Origin: Pedobacter kyonggii
GTDB lineage: Bacteria > Bacteroidota > Bacteroidia > Sphingobacteriales > Sphingobacteriaceae
NCBI RefSeq assembly: GCF_004310665.1
Contig: NZ_SIXF01000018.1
Coordinates: 1 to 64,000 of the forward strand
Reading direction: 5' to 3'
DNA: 64,000 nucleotides
The notes under the pieces: generated by a model
The model's input: the letters and a program-made list of their open reading frames with translations, nothing else
What the model was told of the DNA's origin: nothing
The model's database searches: none
Shown: positions 35,952 through 45,909 of the stretch, one piece after another
Layout of the letters: each line of letters starts with the position of its first letter
Position numbering within the stretch: position 1 is the first letter of the stretch
Translations under genes and position numbers: made by a program

Positions 35952-36887
35952 GTGTACAACAATTCTGCAAAATATAGCCAACTCATCAAAGATGAAGCCC
36001 TGCGTTTGGGCTTTATGGCCTGTGGTATTTCGAAAGCTGAATTTCTTGAAGAAGAGGCACCAAGACTGGAAAAATGGCTGAATCAAAACCGCCATGGTGA
36101 GATGAAATATATGGAGAATTATTTCGATAAACGCCTTGATCCTAGACTTTTGGTAGAGGATGCAAAATCAGTAATCTCCTTATCCTTAAACTATTACACA
36201 GAAGAAAAACAATCAGATCCTGATGCGCCAAAAATTTCCAAGTATGCATACGGACAAGATTACCATACAGTAATAAAAGATAAATTAAAAGAACTAACTC
36301 ATTTTATTGAAGAAAATATTGGTGAAGTTTCGGGAAGGGCATTTGTAGATTCTGCTCCTGTTTTAGATCGTGCCTGGGCGAAAAAATCTGGTATTGGCTG
36401 GATTGGTAAAAATTCTAATCTGATCAGTAAAACTGATGGTTCCTTTTTTTTTCTTGCTGAGTTGATTGTTGATCTGGAGTTAGATTATGATCACCCATAC
36501 CAGGCTGATTATTGCGGAAGCTGCACACGCTGTTTAGATGCCTGCCCAACTGATGCCATTATTGCACCTCAGGTTGTAGATGGAACCAAATGTATCTCCT
36601 ACCTCACCATTGAGCTGAAAAATGAAATTCCGAGTGAGTTTAAAGATAAAATGAGCAACTGGATGTTCGGTTGTGATATCTGCCAGGATGTTTGCCCTTG
36701 GAACCGTTTCTCTAAAGCCCACAACGAAAGTGCTTTTAAACCAGAAAACGGCTTACTGGATTTGAATGCAAAAGACCTGACTGAAATTACAGATGATGTT
36801 TTTAAAAAGGTTTTTAAAGGATCGGCCGTTAAGCGCACTAAATTTTCCGGACTGAAAAGGAATATCGATTTTCTGAAACCTGAATAA
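35952..36887 (+). CDS. queG: Epoxyqueuosine reductase
   Basis: Reduces epoxyqueuosine to queuosine in tRNA, a cobalamin and two [4Fe-4S] cluster enzyme. Cluster ligands are [12 protein letters not shown] and [36 protein letters not shown] is the cobalamin-binding core. The frame is open from a GTG at 35904, but that would put 16 non-conserved residues before the family start and lies upstream of a -7 box; the GTG at 35952 is preferred (about 311 residues). No ATG is available until well inside the domain. Confidence 0.93.
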   Translation: MYNNSAKYSQLIKDEALRLGFMACGISKAEFLEEEAPRLEKWLNQNRHGEMKYMENYFDKRLDPRLLVEDAKSVISLSLNYYTEEKQSDPDAPKISKYAYGQDYHTVIKDKLKELTHFIEENIGEVSGRAFVDSAPVLDRAWAKKSGIGWIGKNSNLISKTDGSFFFLAELIVDLELDYDHPYQADYCGSCTRCLDACPTDAIIAPQVVDGTKCISYLTIELKNEIPSEFKDKMSNWMFGCDICQDVCPWNRFSKAHNESAFKPENGLLDLNAKDLTEITDDVFKKVFKGSAVKRTKFSGLKRNIDFLKPE

Positions 36888-36893
36888 TGTTTA

Positions 36894-36986
36894 TCGTCAT
36901 TTCGAGCGAAGCGCAATGGAGTCGAAGACCCTAGTACAGTTTAAAGCTCTCTCCATTCCGCTTCGCTCCAGTCGAGATGACGATTC
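36894..36986. repeat. CGTCATTTCGAGCG palindrome
   Basis: About 93-base palindrome: CGTCATTTCGAGCGAAGCG pairs with CGCTTCGCTCCAGTCGAGATGACG, and AATGGAG with CTCCATT near the apex. Belongs with 5873-5989 and 33794-33899. Confidence 0.75.
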
Positions 36987-37078
36987 ATAGCGATAACTAT
37001 ATATCAAGGCAAATTTATTAGCAAGATCAAGTTAAACTAAGCAGATCGCCCAGAAAAACCTGAATCCTCCGTATTCAT

Positions 37079-38938
37079 CTAATTCAACGAAAAACTATTA
37101 TCGCTTTTCACTTTATCAGGGGTGTGTGGGTTTCCCATCACTACTTTTGATAATTTCTTTATTGTCTTGATATCAATTTTCACGTGCTTATCCCCTTTTT
37201 CCCAAACGCCAATAGTAGTATGGTTATTTTCGACAGAACCATCTTCATAAGTCAGGGATAAATCAATCGGCATAGCTTTAATACTTTTATTCTCAATGGT
37301 AATTGTATATCCACTTGATGTTTTGTCAACTGCTTTAATAGCCATATCGGTAACGCCATCTTCAAAAAACCATGCTTTCCAGAACCAGTTTAAATTTTTA
37401 CCGCTTCCCTCGTTAATACTGTTAAAGAAATCATATGGCATCGGGTGTTTACCATTCCAGTTTTTAATATAAGTGTGCAAAGCTTTGGTAAACAGTTCGT
37501 CTCCAAGGTAATCTTTAACAAACAAATAAGCTAAACCTGGTTTAGGGTATGAATTGGTAAAAGATCCTGATCCTTTTAAATCTGGTGTTAAAGTCATTAT
37601 TGGGGTATCATCTTTCCCGCCTGATGACGAAGCCGTAGGTTGTACGCCGTATTCATCAACAATGGTAGAATCAATCATCGGAGAAATCAGCCACTCGCCT
37701 ATTGTGGCCCAACCTTCGTCCATCCAACCATATTTTGTCTCGTTTATGCCCATGTAAAAAGGAAACATCGTATGAAAAATTTCATGATCGGTTAAAGTAA
37801 TCGCATCTGTGCGGTTATCAACCGGGTTATCGTTCACCATCATTGGGTATTCCATTTGGTCTAAACCATCGAATATTGTTTCATGATTGTATGGAAAAGG
37901 CCATTTCGGAAAAGTATAACTCATGGCTTCAACCGTTTTACGGGCGAAATCAATCACTTCGTAATAATCTTTATGTTTTGGATTAAAAACAGCATCTACA
38001 CGGGTTCTTCTTTTTGTTTTAGGATCAACTACTAAACTGCTCGATTTCCACAGGTAATGATCGCTTAGCGCAAATACAAAATCAGTAACGTTTTTAGCCT
38101 CGAATTTAAAGGTATTAAAAGCATTCGGCTGAGTTACTTTTTTATCAGCTAAATCTTTGTCGGTAATCACATCAATTACAGCGTCATTTTTTTCGGCAGA
38201 TAACATTCTGGAAACAATATCTTTCTGGAAAACTTCTGAAGGGTTTTTCAGGTCGCCGGTTGCCCAAACTCCATATCCACCTGGAACCGTAATTGAAGCA
38301 TTGAACTGGTCAAAATCGTTATAAAACTCCTCAGCACCAGTGTATGGAAATTTGTTCCAGCCATCCACATCATCATAAACTGCTATGCGAGGAAAAAAGT
38401 AGGCTACAAAATGTGAACCTTCATCTACCTGACCTGTACGTATGTGCGATCCTTTATTTAAAGTATAGCGATAATCGATAGAAAAGCTAATGGTTTTGCC
38501 AGGTACAACAGCAGGAACGTTAACAGTCATATTTGTCCCATCAATTTTAAAATCGATGATTGATTTTCCGTTCGCTACCATTTTTTCAATAGCAACCCCA
38601 TCACCCAGGTCAGACTCTGCCACTTTCGACTTTCTTGGTGTTCCTTTTTTGTACAGATTTGGATAAAGTTTAAACCATATTTCCTTCAGCGTATCAGGAC
38701 TATTATTGGTATAAGTTACCTGAACCTTACCTTTTAACAGCCTGCTAATTGGATTAAAATCTACATTCAGATCATATTTTGAAGTATTTTGCCAATAATT
38801 TTTCCCTGGCTTTCCGTCCGTATTTCTTGTTTCCTTTTGATAGGTTTTCTGAAATTCAGGTGCTATTGGTAAAATAGTCTGCGCGTTAGCGTAAAATGCT
38901 GTACACAATAGAAGGCTAAATATCTTTATAGATTTCAT
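37079..38938 (-). CDS. M1-family zinc aminopeptidase-like protein
   Basis: An exported 619-residue M1 metallopeptidase with a signal peptide ending in FYANAQ. The zinc motif HEXXH-x18-E is intact (H-E-I-F-H then E in GWMDEGWATIGEW), while the usual GxMEN exopeptidase loop reads GLDQMEYPMM, a variant common to secreted Bacteroidota M1 proteins. The N-terminal half is the M1 beta-sandwich (KYDLNVDFNPISRLLKGKVQVTYTN). Probably degrades peptides in the periplasm. Lone gene, convergent with a palindromic spacer. Confidence 0.9.
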   Translation of the reverse strand: MKSIKIFSLLLCTAFYANAQTILPIAPEFQKTYQKETRNTDGKPGKNYWQNTSKYDLNVDFNPISRLLKGKVQVTYTNNSPDTLKEIWFKLYPNLYKKGTPRKSKVAESDLGDGVAIEKMVANGKSIIDFKIDGTNMTVNVPAVVPGKTISFSIDYRYTLNKGSHIRTGQVDEGSHFVAYFFPRIAVYDDVDGWNKFPYTGAEEFYNDFDQFNASITVPGGYGVWATGDLKNPSEVFQKDIVSRMLSAEKNDAVIDVITDKDLADKKVTQPNAFNTFKFEAKNVTDFVFALSDHYLWKSSSLVVDPKTKRRTRVDAVFNPKHKDYYEVIDFARKTVEAMSYTFPKWPFPYNHETIFDGLDQMEYPMMVNDNPVDNRTDAITLTDHEIFHTMFPFYMGINETKYGWMDEGWATIGEWLISPMIDSTIVDEYGVQPTASSSGGKDDTPIMTLTPDLKGSGSFTNSYPKPGLAYLFVKDYLGDELFTKALHTYIKNWNGKHPMPYDFFNSINEGSGKNLNWFWKAWFFEDGVTDMAIKAVDKTSSGYTITIENKSIKAMPIDLSLTYEDGSVENNHTTIGVWEKGDKHVKIDIKTIKKLSKVVMGNPHTPDKVKSDNSFSLN

Positions 38939-39019
38939 TTTTTGAGTTTAGGGCAAAGTGCTTTGCGCATAGCGTAATGTTATCTTTTAAAAAAATCAAT
39001 ATTAACAATTAACCAAAAT

Positions 39020-39973
39020 TTACTTACCAAACTTCATTTTCAACTGCTCCAACATGTCTGTATTGATTGGCTGTGCTGGCTTTTCTGTCTTCGGTTGAGG
39101 TTTTTGTTGATATTGAGGTTTATTGGCAGGTGTATTATTTTGAGGTCGTGCTGCCCTGTTCTCATTTTTCTTAGCATTGAACTTTGCCCACTCCTCGTCT
39201 AACTTCTTCTTCGTGTACAATGGAAAATCGCCATTTTTCATCCAGGCATAATAGCTAGGCTCTACCGAAAATACCTGAGCAGTGGTTTTACCTTTGTGTT
39301 TACCAAAGTTAAAACATACCTCATCGTTATCATTGTAAACCAATCGGCCAGCAAAATCTACAGGTTTATTAATGTTGGTAAATATATGCAGTGCATCTAC
39401 GTCATTTACAACAGGAATACTTTTTACACCTTGTTTGCTCTCGAACTCGGTTTCCTTGTACATTTCTAACTGGCCAAGTAAAACCTTGTAAGTGGCAATA
39501 ACATCCGCTTCTGCAGCGTGTGCATTAATTAAATCTTCTTGACAATAGAATTTATAAGCCGCTTTTAAAGTGCGTTGCTCCATTTGGTGGAATATATTCT
39601 GTACATCAACAAACTTGCGGTTGTTCATATCAAAATCCACTTCAGCTCTTAAAAATTCTTCTAAAAGCATCGGGATATCAAATTTATTCGAATTGTATCC
39701 CGCCAGATCACTTTCTCCAATAAATTCAGCAATTTCTGTTGCCAAAGTTTTAAAGGTAGGCTCGTTTGCAATGTCTTCATCATAAATACCGTGTATTAAC
39801 GAGGTTTGCAAAGGAATCGGCATTTCTGGATTTACCCGCCAGGTTTTAACAAGTTCAGTACCATCTGGCATGGCTTTTAAAACCGCTATTTCAACGATCC
39901 TGTCAGCTCCAACATTTATTCCAGTAGCTTCTAGGTCAAAAAATGCTAAAGGGCGCTTTAAATTTAATTTCAT
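39020..39973 (-). CDS. DEDDh exonuclease with ExoX-like C-terminal domain
   Basis: A 317-residue 3'-5' exonuclease of the DnaQ family: FFDLEATG (Asp, Glu), the middle GYNSNKFDIPMLLEEF (Asp), and NAHAAEADVIATYK (His, Asp) complete the five-residue set. After about residue 210 comes a small domain with FNFGKHKGKTTAQVFSVEPSYYAWM, the exodeoxyribonuclease X-like C-terminal domain, then a proline/glutamine-rich tail. Possibly part of DNA repair or 3'-end trimming. Second of three DEDDh proteins in the window. Start ATG; spacer to the divergent DUF3857 gene is only 180 bases. Confidence 0.9.
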   Translation of the reverse strand: MKLNLKRPLAFFDLEATGINVGADRIVEIAVLKAMPDGTELVKTWRVNPEMPIPLQTSLIHGIYDEDIANEPTFKTLATEIAEFIGESDLAGYNSNKFDIPMLLEEFLRAEVDFDMNNRKFVDVQNIFHQMEQRTLKAAYKFYCQEDLINAHAAEADVIATYKVLLGQLEMYKETEFESKQGVKSIPVVNDVDALHIFTNINKPVDFAGRLVYNDNDEVCFNFGKHKGKTTAQVFSVEPSYYAWMKNGDFPLYTKKKLDEEWAKFNAKKNENRAARPQNNTPANKPQYQQKPQPKTEKPAQPINTDMLEQLKMKFGK

Positions 39974-40156
39974 TTCTTATGATGTGAGATTGGCGACATT
40001 AGATTTGAATCGGAATGTCAAATTCTTTTTTTCAAAAGTGCTAAAAAGGTTTCATTAGTTCTGTAAAACAGCTTTATTAATTTATAAATTTAATTGTCAA
40101 ATTATTTCAGAATGTTAGTTTGTAGGATTAAATTGCGACAATTTATATACGCTCAA

Positions 40157-42130
40157 ATGAATAAGACATTAGCCATACTATTTCTCCTATTTCTATCATT
40201 AACTACTCATGCTCAAAACTTTAACTTTGGCGCAATCACCTATGACGATTACGAATTCGACAAAAAAAAATTAGACAGTAATGCCAACGCCATTGTTTTA
40301 AAAGAATTTGGTACAGCATCTATCCAACGGGACGACAATACAGGTAGTTTAGAGCTGATTTTTGAGCATCATGTAAAAATCAAAATCTACAATAAAGAAG
40401 GCTTTAAGGAAGCTAATATTGTTATTCCAACCTACAAAGACGAATCCCGAGAAGAAACAATAAGTGATTTAAAAGCTTCTACTTTTAATTATGTAAACAA
40501 TAATTTTGTAGAAACCGTGATGGACAGAAAGGCTGTTTTCACTGAAAACAGGTCAAAATATACCAGGCTGACCAAGTTTACACTTCCAAACCTCAAAGAG
40601 GGATCGGTAATCGAGTATAGCTATAGGCTAAAATCTCCAAACCTATTTAATTTCAAAACGTGGGAATTTCAAAGCAACATTCCGAAGGTAATTAGCGAAT
40701 ATTTGGTTTACATTCCCGGTATTTACAATTACAATGTTTCGTTACGCGGATTTCAAAAACTAACCGACCAAAAAGTTGAACTGAGCAAAGAATGTTTAAG
40801 GCTTTCAGGCGTTCCCATTGATTGCTCAAAAATCAACTACATGATGAAAAACATTCCGGCATTTATTGAGGAAGATAACATGACCGCTCCCAGTAACTTC
40901 AAATCGGCCATTTATTTTGAGCTTTCTGATGTTCAGAATTTAAATGGAGGGAAAACATCTTATACCAAAACCTGGAAAGATGTTGATTATGAGCTATCAT
41001 CGTATAAAACATTGGGCGATCAGATGAAAAGGAAGGATGTTTTTAAAGACCTCATTCCAGAAATAACAAAAGGAAGTACAACTGATTTAGACAAGGCAAA
41101 AGCCGTTTATAATTACATCAAAAAACAGATCAAATGGAATAATTATTACGGAAAATACGCAGAAGATAACATTAAAAAAGCACTAGAAAACAGATCGGGC
41201 AATGTGGCAGATATTAACCTGAGCCTAATTGCGGCACTTTCTGCAGCGGGTTTAGATGCTGAGGCTGTTATCCTTTCTACCCGTGATAATGGAACTGTAA
41301 ACAAACTTTATCCGGTAATGAGTGATTTTAATTACCTGGTGGCTAAAGTAAACCTTACCGATAAAAGTTATTTATTGGATGCTACTGAACCACTTCTACC
41401 CTTCGGATTGTTACCACTTCGGTGTATTAACGACCAAGGCAGGGTAATTAATTTAAAGAAACCATCATACTGGATCGATTTAAAGGCTAGCCAGAGAACA
41501 ACCACCAGTTATATCCTTATGGGAAAAATGACTACTGAAGGAAAAATTATTGGCACTTTAACAACCCATACCATGGGTTACGCGGCTTATGGCAAACGTA
41601 AGGATATTCTTCGATACAATTCGCCAGATGAATATGTTGAGAAGCTTGATGAACGTTTAACCAGAATTAAGATACTGGATCATCAAATTTCGAACTTGGA
41701 TAGTGTAGAAAATTCTTTAATAGAAAAATACGAGGTAGAGTTTACCATAAACGATGGCACCAATAAAGATCAGTTTTATTTTAGCCCATTTTTTATCAAT
41801 ACCATTTCAAAAAATCCGTTTAACTTAAACGAACGTACCTACCCAGTTGATTTGGGTGCAGCGTCTGACGAGCGCATCATCATCAATGTACTTTTACCAG
41901 AAAAATACCAATTGATAGAAAAACCAAAAGATATGGCAATAGCTTTACCCAATATTGGTGGAAGGTATTTACTGCAAACTGGTTTAGATGGGAACACCAT
42001 TTCGATGAGTCAGATTTTACAATTTAACAATGCTATTTATCAGCCAGAAGAATACCTTTTCTTAAAGGAATTCTATAGCAAGATTATCCAAAACCAGAAA
42101 ACAGAATTTTTATTAAAAAAAGCAAATTAA
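40157..42130 (+). CDS. DUF3857/transglutaminase-like protein, inactive paralogue
   Basis: Exported protein of about 657 residues. The real start is ATG 40157, whose 19-residue signal peptide (MNKTLAILFLLFLSLTTHAQ) is the right length; an in-frame earlier start would add an untypical N-terminus. N-terminal DUF3857 beta domain, then a transglutaminase-like domain, then a C-terminal DUF2569-like beta region. The nucleophile strand reads RSGNVADINL where active members have GDCKD, and the His strand reads DFNYLVAKV, so Cys and His are lost. It ends one base before the next gene, an active paralogue, so the two are surely co-translated. Function unknown. Confidence 0.85.
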   Translation: MNKTLAILFLLFLSLTTHAQNFNFGAITYDDYEFDKKKLDSNANAIVLKEFGTASIQRDDNTGSLELIFEHHVKIKIYNKEGFKEANIVIPTYKDESREETISDLKASTFNYVNNNFVETVMDRKAVFTENRSKYTRLTKFTLPNLKEGSVIEYSYRLKSPNLFNFKTWEFQSNIPKVISEYLVYIPGIYNYNVSLRGFQKLTDQKVELSKECLRLSGVPIDCSKINYMMKNIPAFIEEDNMTAPSNFKSAIYFELSDVQNLNGGKTSYTKTWKDVDYELSSYKTLGDQMKRKDVFKDLIPEITKGSTTDLDKAKAVYNYIKKQIKWNNYYGKYAEDNIKKALENRSGNVADINLSLIAALSAAGLDAEAVILSTRDNGTVNKLYPVMSDFNYLVAKVNLTDKSYLLDATEPLLPFGLLPLRCINDQGRVINLKKPSYWIDLKASQRTTTSYILMGKMTTEGKIIGTLTTHTMGYAAYGKRKDILRYNSPDEYVEKLDERLTRIKILDHQISNLDSVENSLIEKYEVEFTINDGTNKDQFYFSPFFINTISKNPFNLNERTYPVDLGAASDERIIINVLLPEKYQLIEKPKDMAIALPNIGGRYLLQTGLDGNTISMSQILQFNNAIYQPEEYLFLKEFYSKIIQNQKTEFLLKKAN

Positions 42131-44038
42131 ATGAGATTCTTATTCACCATATTCTCCTTGCTTTTAGTTTCTGTTACTGGCTTTGCGCAAGACAATTATG
42201 ATGTTGATTTAATTCCCGCCAACCTGCGCAATCGGGCCAATGCCTGTATCAGGAATGAAGAAACAACGATTGATATGCGCTCCCCTGATAACGTTCTACT
42301 TAATGTAAAAAAAGCCATTACGGTATTTAACCAAAATGGAGAAGACGAAGCACGTTTGGTACTCTATTACGATAAAAATATTTCAATTAAAGGGATAAAA
42401 GGAGAAGTTTATAATAGCGTTGGCAAGCTCACCAACAAGTTTTCCCAGAACGATTTTGCCGATATGAGCGCAGCAGATGGATTTTCGCTCTTTGTTGATA
42501 GCCGCGTAAAACACTATCTACCATCAGTAAACCAATATCCTTACACCGTGCTTTACAATTATGAAATTAGAAATAAACAAAATCTGATTATACCCGATTG
42601 GAGCCCGAAACCAGCAGATGATGTTTCAGTAGAGAAAAGTACCTATACCTTTATTTGTAAGCCAACAGATCAGGTAAGAACAAAAACCCAGAATTATAGT
42701 GGAACGCCAGATGTGATAACTGATGAGAAGCAGAAAAAAACAATCTGGAAGGCAAATAATATCCTGGCCGTTAGAACTGAACCCTATAGCCCGGCGCACG
42801 AAACTTATGCAACCAACATCCAGATTGCCCCGAAAACGTTTTATTATTACAACCATAAAGGCAGTTATACCAACTGGAAAGAGCTCGGCAAATGGATTTA
42901 TGACGATTTGTTAGCAGAACGCAAAGTCCTGCCGCCTGCCACCATTGAAATGGTAAAAGATCTTGTAAAAAACGAAAAAACGGACAAGGATAAGGCGCGT
43001 AAGATCTATCAGTATTTACAAGACAAAACAAGGTACATCAGCGTACAAATCGGTATTGGTGGTTTTCAGCCGATTGCTGCCAGCGAAGTAGACCGGTTGG
43101 GTTATGGTGATTGTAAAGCTTTGGTAAATTACATGCAAAGCCTGCTCAGTGCGGTAAATATAGATTCTTATTACTGCGTAGTATCGGCTGGCTCTGAAAA
43201 GAAAAGTATGGACCCGGAATACGCCAGTATGGTACAGGGCAATCACATTATCTTGTGTATACCGTTAAAAAATGATACAACCTGGTTAGAATGTACCAGT
43301 CAAAAGATCCCATTTGGTTTTTTAAGCGATTTTACTGATGATAGACTGGTACTGGCCTGTACCGCCGAAGGAGGAAAACTATTGCATACACCAAAACTAA
43401 CAACTGCTGAGAACTTACAGATACGTAAGGCCGACTTAACTCTTCAGTTAGACGGCAGTGTATCTGGAAAGATGAATACTGTTTACGCTGGCTCACAATA
43501 CGAAAATCAGGAATCGTTGATTGGTAAATCAATAACCGAACAGCATAAACTATTAAAGGAGGCTTATAACATTGACAATATTGATTTCGAAGCGGTTTCC
43601 TTTGCGCAGAAAAAAGATATATCGCCTAAATTAACGGAAGAAGTAAGCATTAATATCAGAAATTACGCTCCTGTTAATGGGAATAAAATGTTTTTACAGC
43701 CCAATGCCTTTAATCTGAGGAGGTCGATTCCTGAAATAAAGAACAGAACCCTTCCTGTTTACATTAACCGCGGATATACAGATGAAGATACCATTGTTTA
43801 TACCTTGCCAGATAATGTAATTACAGAATTGATTATTGGACAGGACAAAGCTTTTAAAAGCCCTTTTGGGGAATATGTATGTAAGGCAAGCTTAGTAGGC
43901 AACCAACTAACCTATTACAGGAAATTCATACTAAACGATGGTACATTTCCAGCAGCACAGTATAATGAGTTTTCGAAATTCATTAATGATGTAAATTCTG
44001 CAGATTATTTAAAATTAGCACTTAGCTTAAAAAAATAA
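42131..44038 (+). CDS. DUF3857/transglutaminase-like protein, catalytic paralogue
   Basis: A 635-residue exported protein, signal peptide MRFLFTIFSLLLVSVTGFAQ. Same layout as its upstream neighbour: DUF3857 beta domain, transglutaminase-like fold, C-terminal beta domain. Here the Cys is kept in RLGYGDCKALVNYMQSLL and the His in VQGNHIILCIPL; the acid is Glu in WLECTSQ rather than Asp. Probably a periplasmic cysteine peptidase or transglutaminase, substrate unknown. Start follows the upstream stop directly (translational coupling). Confidence 0.87.
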   Translation: MRFLFTIFSLLLVSVTGFAQDNYDVDLIPANLRNRANACIRNEETTIDMRSPDNVLLNVKKAITVFNQNGEDEARLVLYYDKNISIKGIKGEVYNSVGKLTNKFSQNDFADMSAADGFSLFVDSRVKHYLPSVNQYPYTVLYNYEIRNKQNLIIPDWSPKPADDVSVEKSTYTFICKPTDQVRTKTQNYSGTPDVITDEKQKKTIWKANNILAVRTEPYSPAHETYATNIQIAPKTFYYYNHKGSYTNWKELGKWIYDDLLAERKVLPPATIEMVKDLVKNEKTDKDKARKIYQYLQDKTRYISVQIGIGGFQPIAASEVDRLGYGDCKALVNYMQSLLSAVNIDSYYCVVSAGSEKKSMDPEYASMVQGNHIILCIPLKNDTTWLECTSQKIPFGFLSDFTDDRLVLACTAEGGKLLHTPKLTTAENLQIRKADLTLQLDGSVSGKMNTVYAGSQYENQESLIGKSITEQHKLLKEAYNIDNIDFEAVSFAQKKDISPKLTEEVSINIRNYAPVNGNKMFLQPNAFNLRRSIPEIKNRTLPVYINRGYTDEDTIVYTLPDNVITELIIGQDKAFKSPFGEYVCKASLVGNQLTYYRKFILNDGTFPAAQYNEFSKFINDVNSADYLKLALSLKK

Positions 44039-44144
44039 TCCCGAGGCCAATACCAATAATCATGATCAGGTACATTAAAATTTCTGTTGAAGCAAATCTT
44101 TTGTATTTGGTCCAGAAAGAGTAGTCATTTTCTTCGTTTGGCAT
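44022..44144 (-). CDS. 40-residue single-helix membrane peptide
   Basis: A short frame of 40 codons from ATG at 44142-44144 to TAA at 44022: MPNEENDYSFWTKYKRFAST then a C-terminal transmembrane helix (about residues 21-39, EILMYLIMIIGIGLGIIFL). The soluble head has an acidic start, then an aromatic-basic patch (FWTKYKRF), an arrangement that looks selected. Its last 17 bases overlap the 3' end of the DUF3857 gene. Family not recognised; the reading is by composition and helix pattern. Confidence 0.55.
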   Translation of the reverse strand: MPNEENDYSFWTKYKRFASTEILMYLIMIIGIGLGIIFLS

Positions 44145-44480
44145 TTTACATTCGTTATACGGCAAAAATAGGAAAATAGATTTAAAGAAAACTTAGTAAG
44201 TTTTTTTCCGCAGATTAAGGCGATTAACACATATAATTTAATTAGAGAGGATCATTTCCATTGGGAATGACAAGCGGCTCAAATTTGCGCTTTCTGCGAT
44301 TCTGCGGGAAACAAAACATATGATATAGCTTGCGCCTCATATTCCCAAAAGCTATAAAGCTCCATTTTAAGTCACGAAAATGTAAAACCAATTGTATTTG
44401 AAGCGCTACAGAATTCATTTGGGCAACATTTGAGCAAAACAACCGTATAGATAGCTCAATATCAAACTAAACCATACTGA
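44145..44480. other. spacer with decayed repeats
   Basis: A 336-base stretch without a supportable gene. It contains TCATTTCCATTGGGAATGA (44253-44271), a small palindrome, and the runs CCGCAGATTAAGGCGATTAACACA and CTTTCTGCGATTCTGCGGG, which resemble degenerate Bacteroidota direct repeats of the type CGCAGATTAnCGCAGATT. No promoter recognised. Confidence 0.45.
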
Positions 44481-45266
44481 ATGAAGAAATACATCCTGGA
44501 CATTGCTACGATTTTTTTGATGGGTATGAGCATTGTCGGAACAAGTTGGAAAGCAGCGGAGCTTCCCCATACACAACAAGAAGTAGTTAGGCACACAGCT
44601 ACAGATAGCTTATACAGTCAATATATCTCAAATATTTACCATCAGGTTCATTTAGATTCTGCCGGATTAAGTGAACAGGTTTTTGAAAAAGCCCTAACTG
44701 GTTTTTATAACTTAAAATATTCGGGGCTTTTACATGCCAAATCTATATTAACAATTGCCGATTTTGATCAGGAAAGCTCTAAAAAACGCCTGTATATTAT
44801 CGATCTTGCGAGCAAAAAATTGGTATTAAATACTTGGGTAGCTCATGGGCAAAACAGTGGTGGCGATAAACCAGCCTACTTTTCCAACAATATCAATTCG
44901 AATCAGAGCAGTTTAGGTTTTTATTTAACCGGAGAAATCTATTACGGAAAACATGGCCGTTCGCTTAAACTGGATGGCATGGACCAAGGTTTTAACAGTA
45001 ATGCAAGAGAAAGGGCTATTGTGGTGCATGGAGCCAGTTATGTAAGTCAAAAAAGCATCGATCAATTGGGCAGACTGGGCAGAAGTCAGGGTTGCCCTGC
45101 TGTTCCGGCTAAGTTGGCCGATCAGGTGATCAATACCATTTCGGACCGAACGGTATTGTTTATCAATAATTCAGAACAACAATACAGTTCATCATTTTTA
45201 AATGAAACACTTGCTGCAAGTGTTATATTAAACCAGGAACAGATTTTAGCAGCCCAAATGGATTAA
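44481..45266 (+). CDS. YkuD_2-type murein L,D-transpeptidase
   Basis: A 261-residue exported protein of the murein L,D-transpeptidase (YkuD_2) family found in Bacteroidota. After a signal or anchor segment (ILDIATIFLMGMSIVG) come the catalytic strands: IDLASKKLVLNTWVAHG, the His in AIVVHGASYVS and the nucleophile Cys in GRSQGCPAVP. It would cross-link or modify peptidoglycan peptides, or anchor proteins. Its last codons overlap by four bases the end of the convergent hypothetical gene. Confidence 0.88.
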   Translation: MKKYILDIATIFLMGMSIVGTSWKAAELPHTQQEVVRHTATDSLYSQYISNIYHQVHLDSAGLSEQVFEKALTGFYNLKYSGLLHAKSILTIADFDQESSKKRLYIIDLASKKLVLNTWVAHGQNSGGDKPAYFSNNINSNQSSLGFYLTGEIYYGKHGRSLKLDGMDQGFNSNARERAIVVHGASYVSQKSIDQLGRLGRSQGCPAVPAKLADQVINTISDRTVLFINNSEQQYSSSFLNETLAASVILNQEQILAAQMD

Positions 45267-45706
45267 TGTTGTTTAATATTTTTAGCGTTCAGGTTTTTAG
45301 GTAAGATCCAGATAAAAAACGATTTGCAACAGGCGAGTAAATCCCAAACCCAACGATTGCTGTCTACCTCTTTTTCGCCGCAATCGACAACTTCGGCACG
45401 TTTGAGCAGTTTTTTAACCAAAGCCTGAATCCATTTTATCTTTATTATACGGTTAAAAGACAATCCCAGATAATCGCAATACACATGTACCAGGATTTCT
45501 ACAATAAGCGAAGCGTTAGAAATAACCAGCGCTTTACCGAAATGCTGTTCATAATCGGCCTTAATGGTATTTATCATCAGCTCAAACCTTGCCTCTGCTT
45601 TTCCATCAAGATAAGTCCAGAGTTGAGCATTACTATACACGCGGATTAATTGCGGTTCGAGCCCTACTTTAATTTTATTACCTGCCAGTTCATAAATTTT
45701 ATCCAT
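45263..45706 (-). CDS. Conserved-looking hypothetical protein
   Basis: A 147-residue protein with no recognisable domain. It is basic in its middle, with a hydrophobic segment near the C-terminus (VWDLLACCKSFFIWILP). The N-terminal half (MDKIYELAGNKIKVGLEPQLIRVYS) could be a small alpha/beta domain. Convergent with the L,D-transpeptidase, overlapping by four bases; divergent from topB. Function unknown. Confidence 0.6.
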   Translation of the reverse strand: MDKIYELAGNKIKVGLEPQLIRVYSNAQLWTYLDGKAEARFELMINTIKADYEQHFGKALVISNASLIVEILVHVYCDYLGLSFNRIIKIKWIQALVKKLLKRAEVVDCGEKEVDSNRWVWDLLACCKSFFIWILPKNLNAKNIKQH

Positions 45707-45909
45707 TCATTAAAAATCAATTGTAGCTGTTAGATAGCGATATTACCGAATTGTTAATCAATCCGATATAAAAATTTCTGACACAAATGATGGACAAAGT
45801 TATCTGATAATTGTTTGCCCAAACGAATGTTAAGTAGCATTGTGAGTAATTTTTTTAATCGGTTGCCAATATTTTAATCATCTTTGAGGTTGAAAAGATA
45901 AGCCCATTC

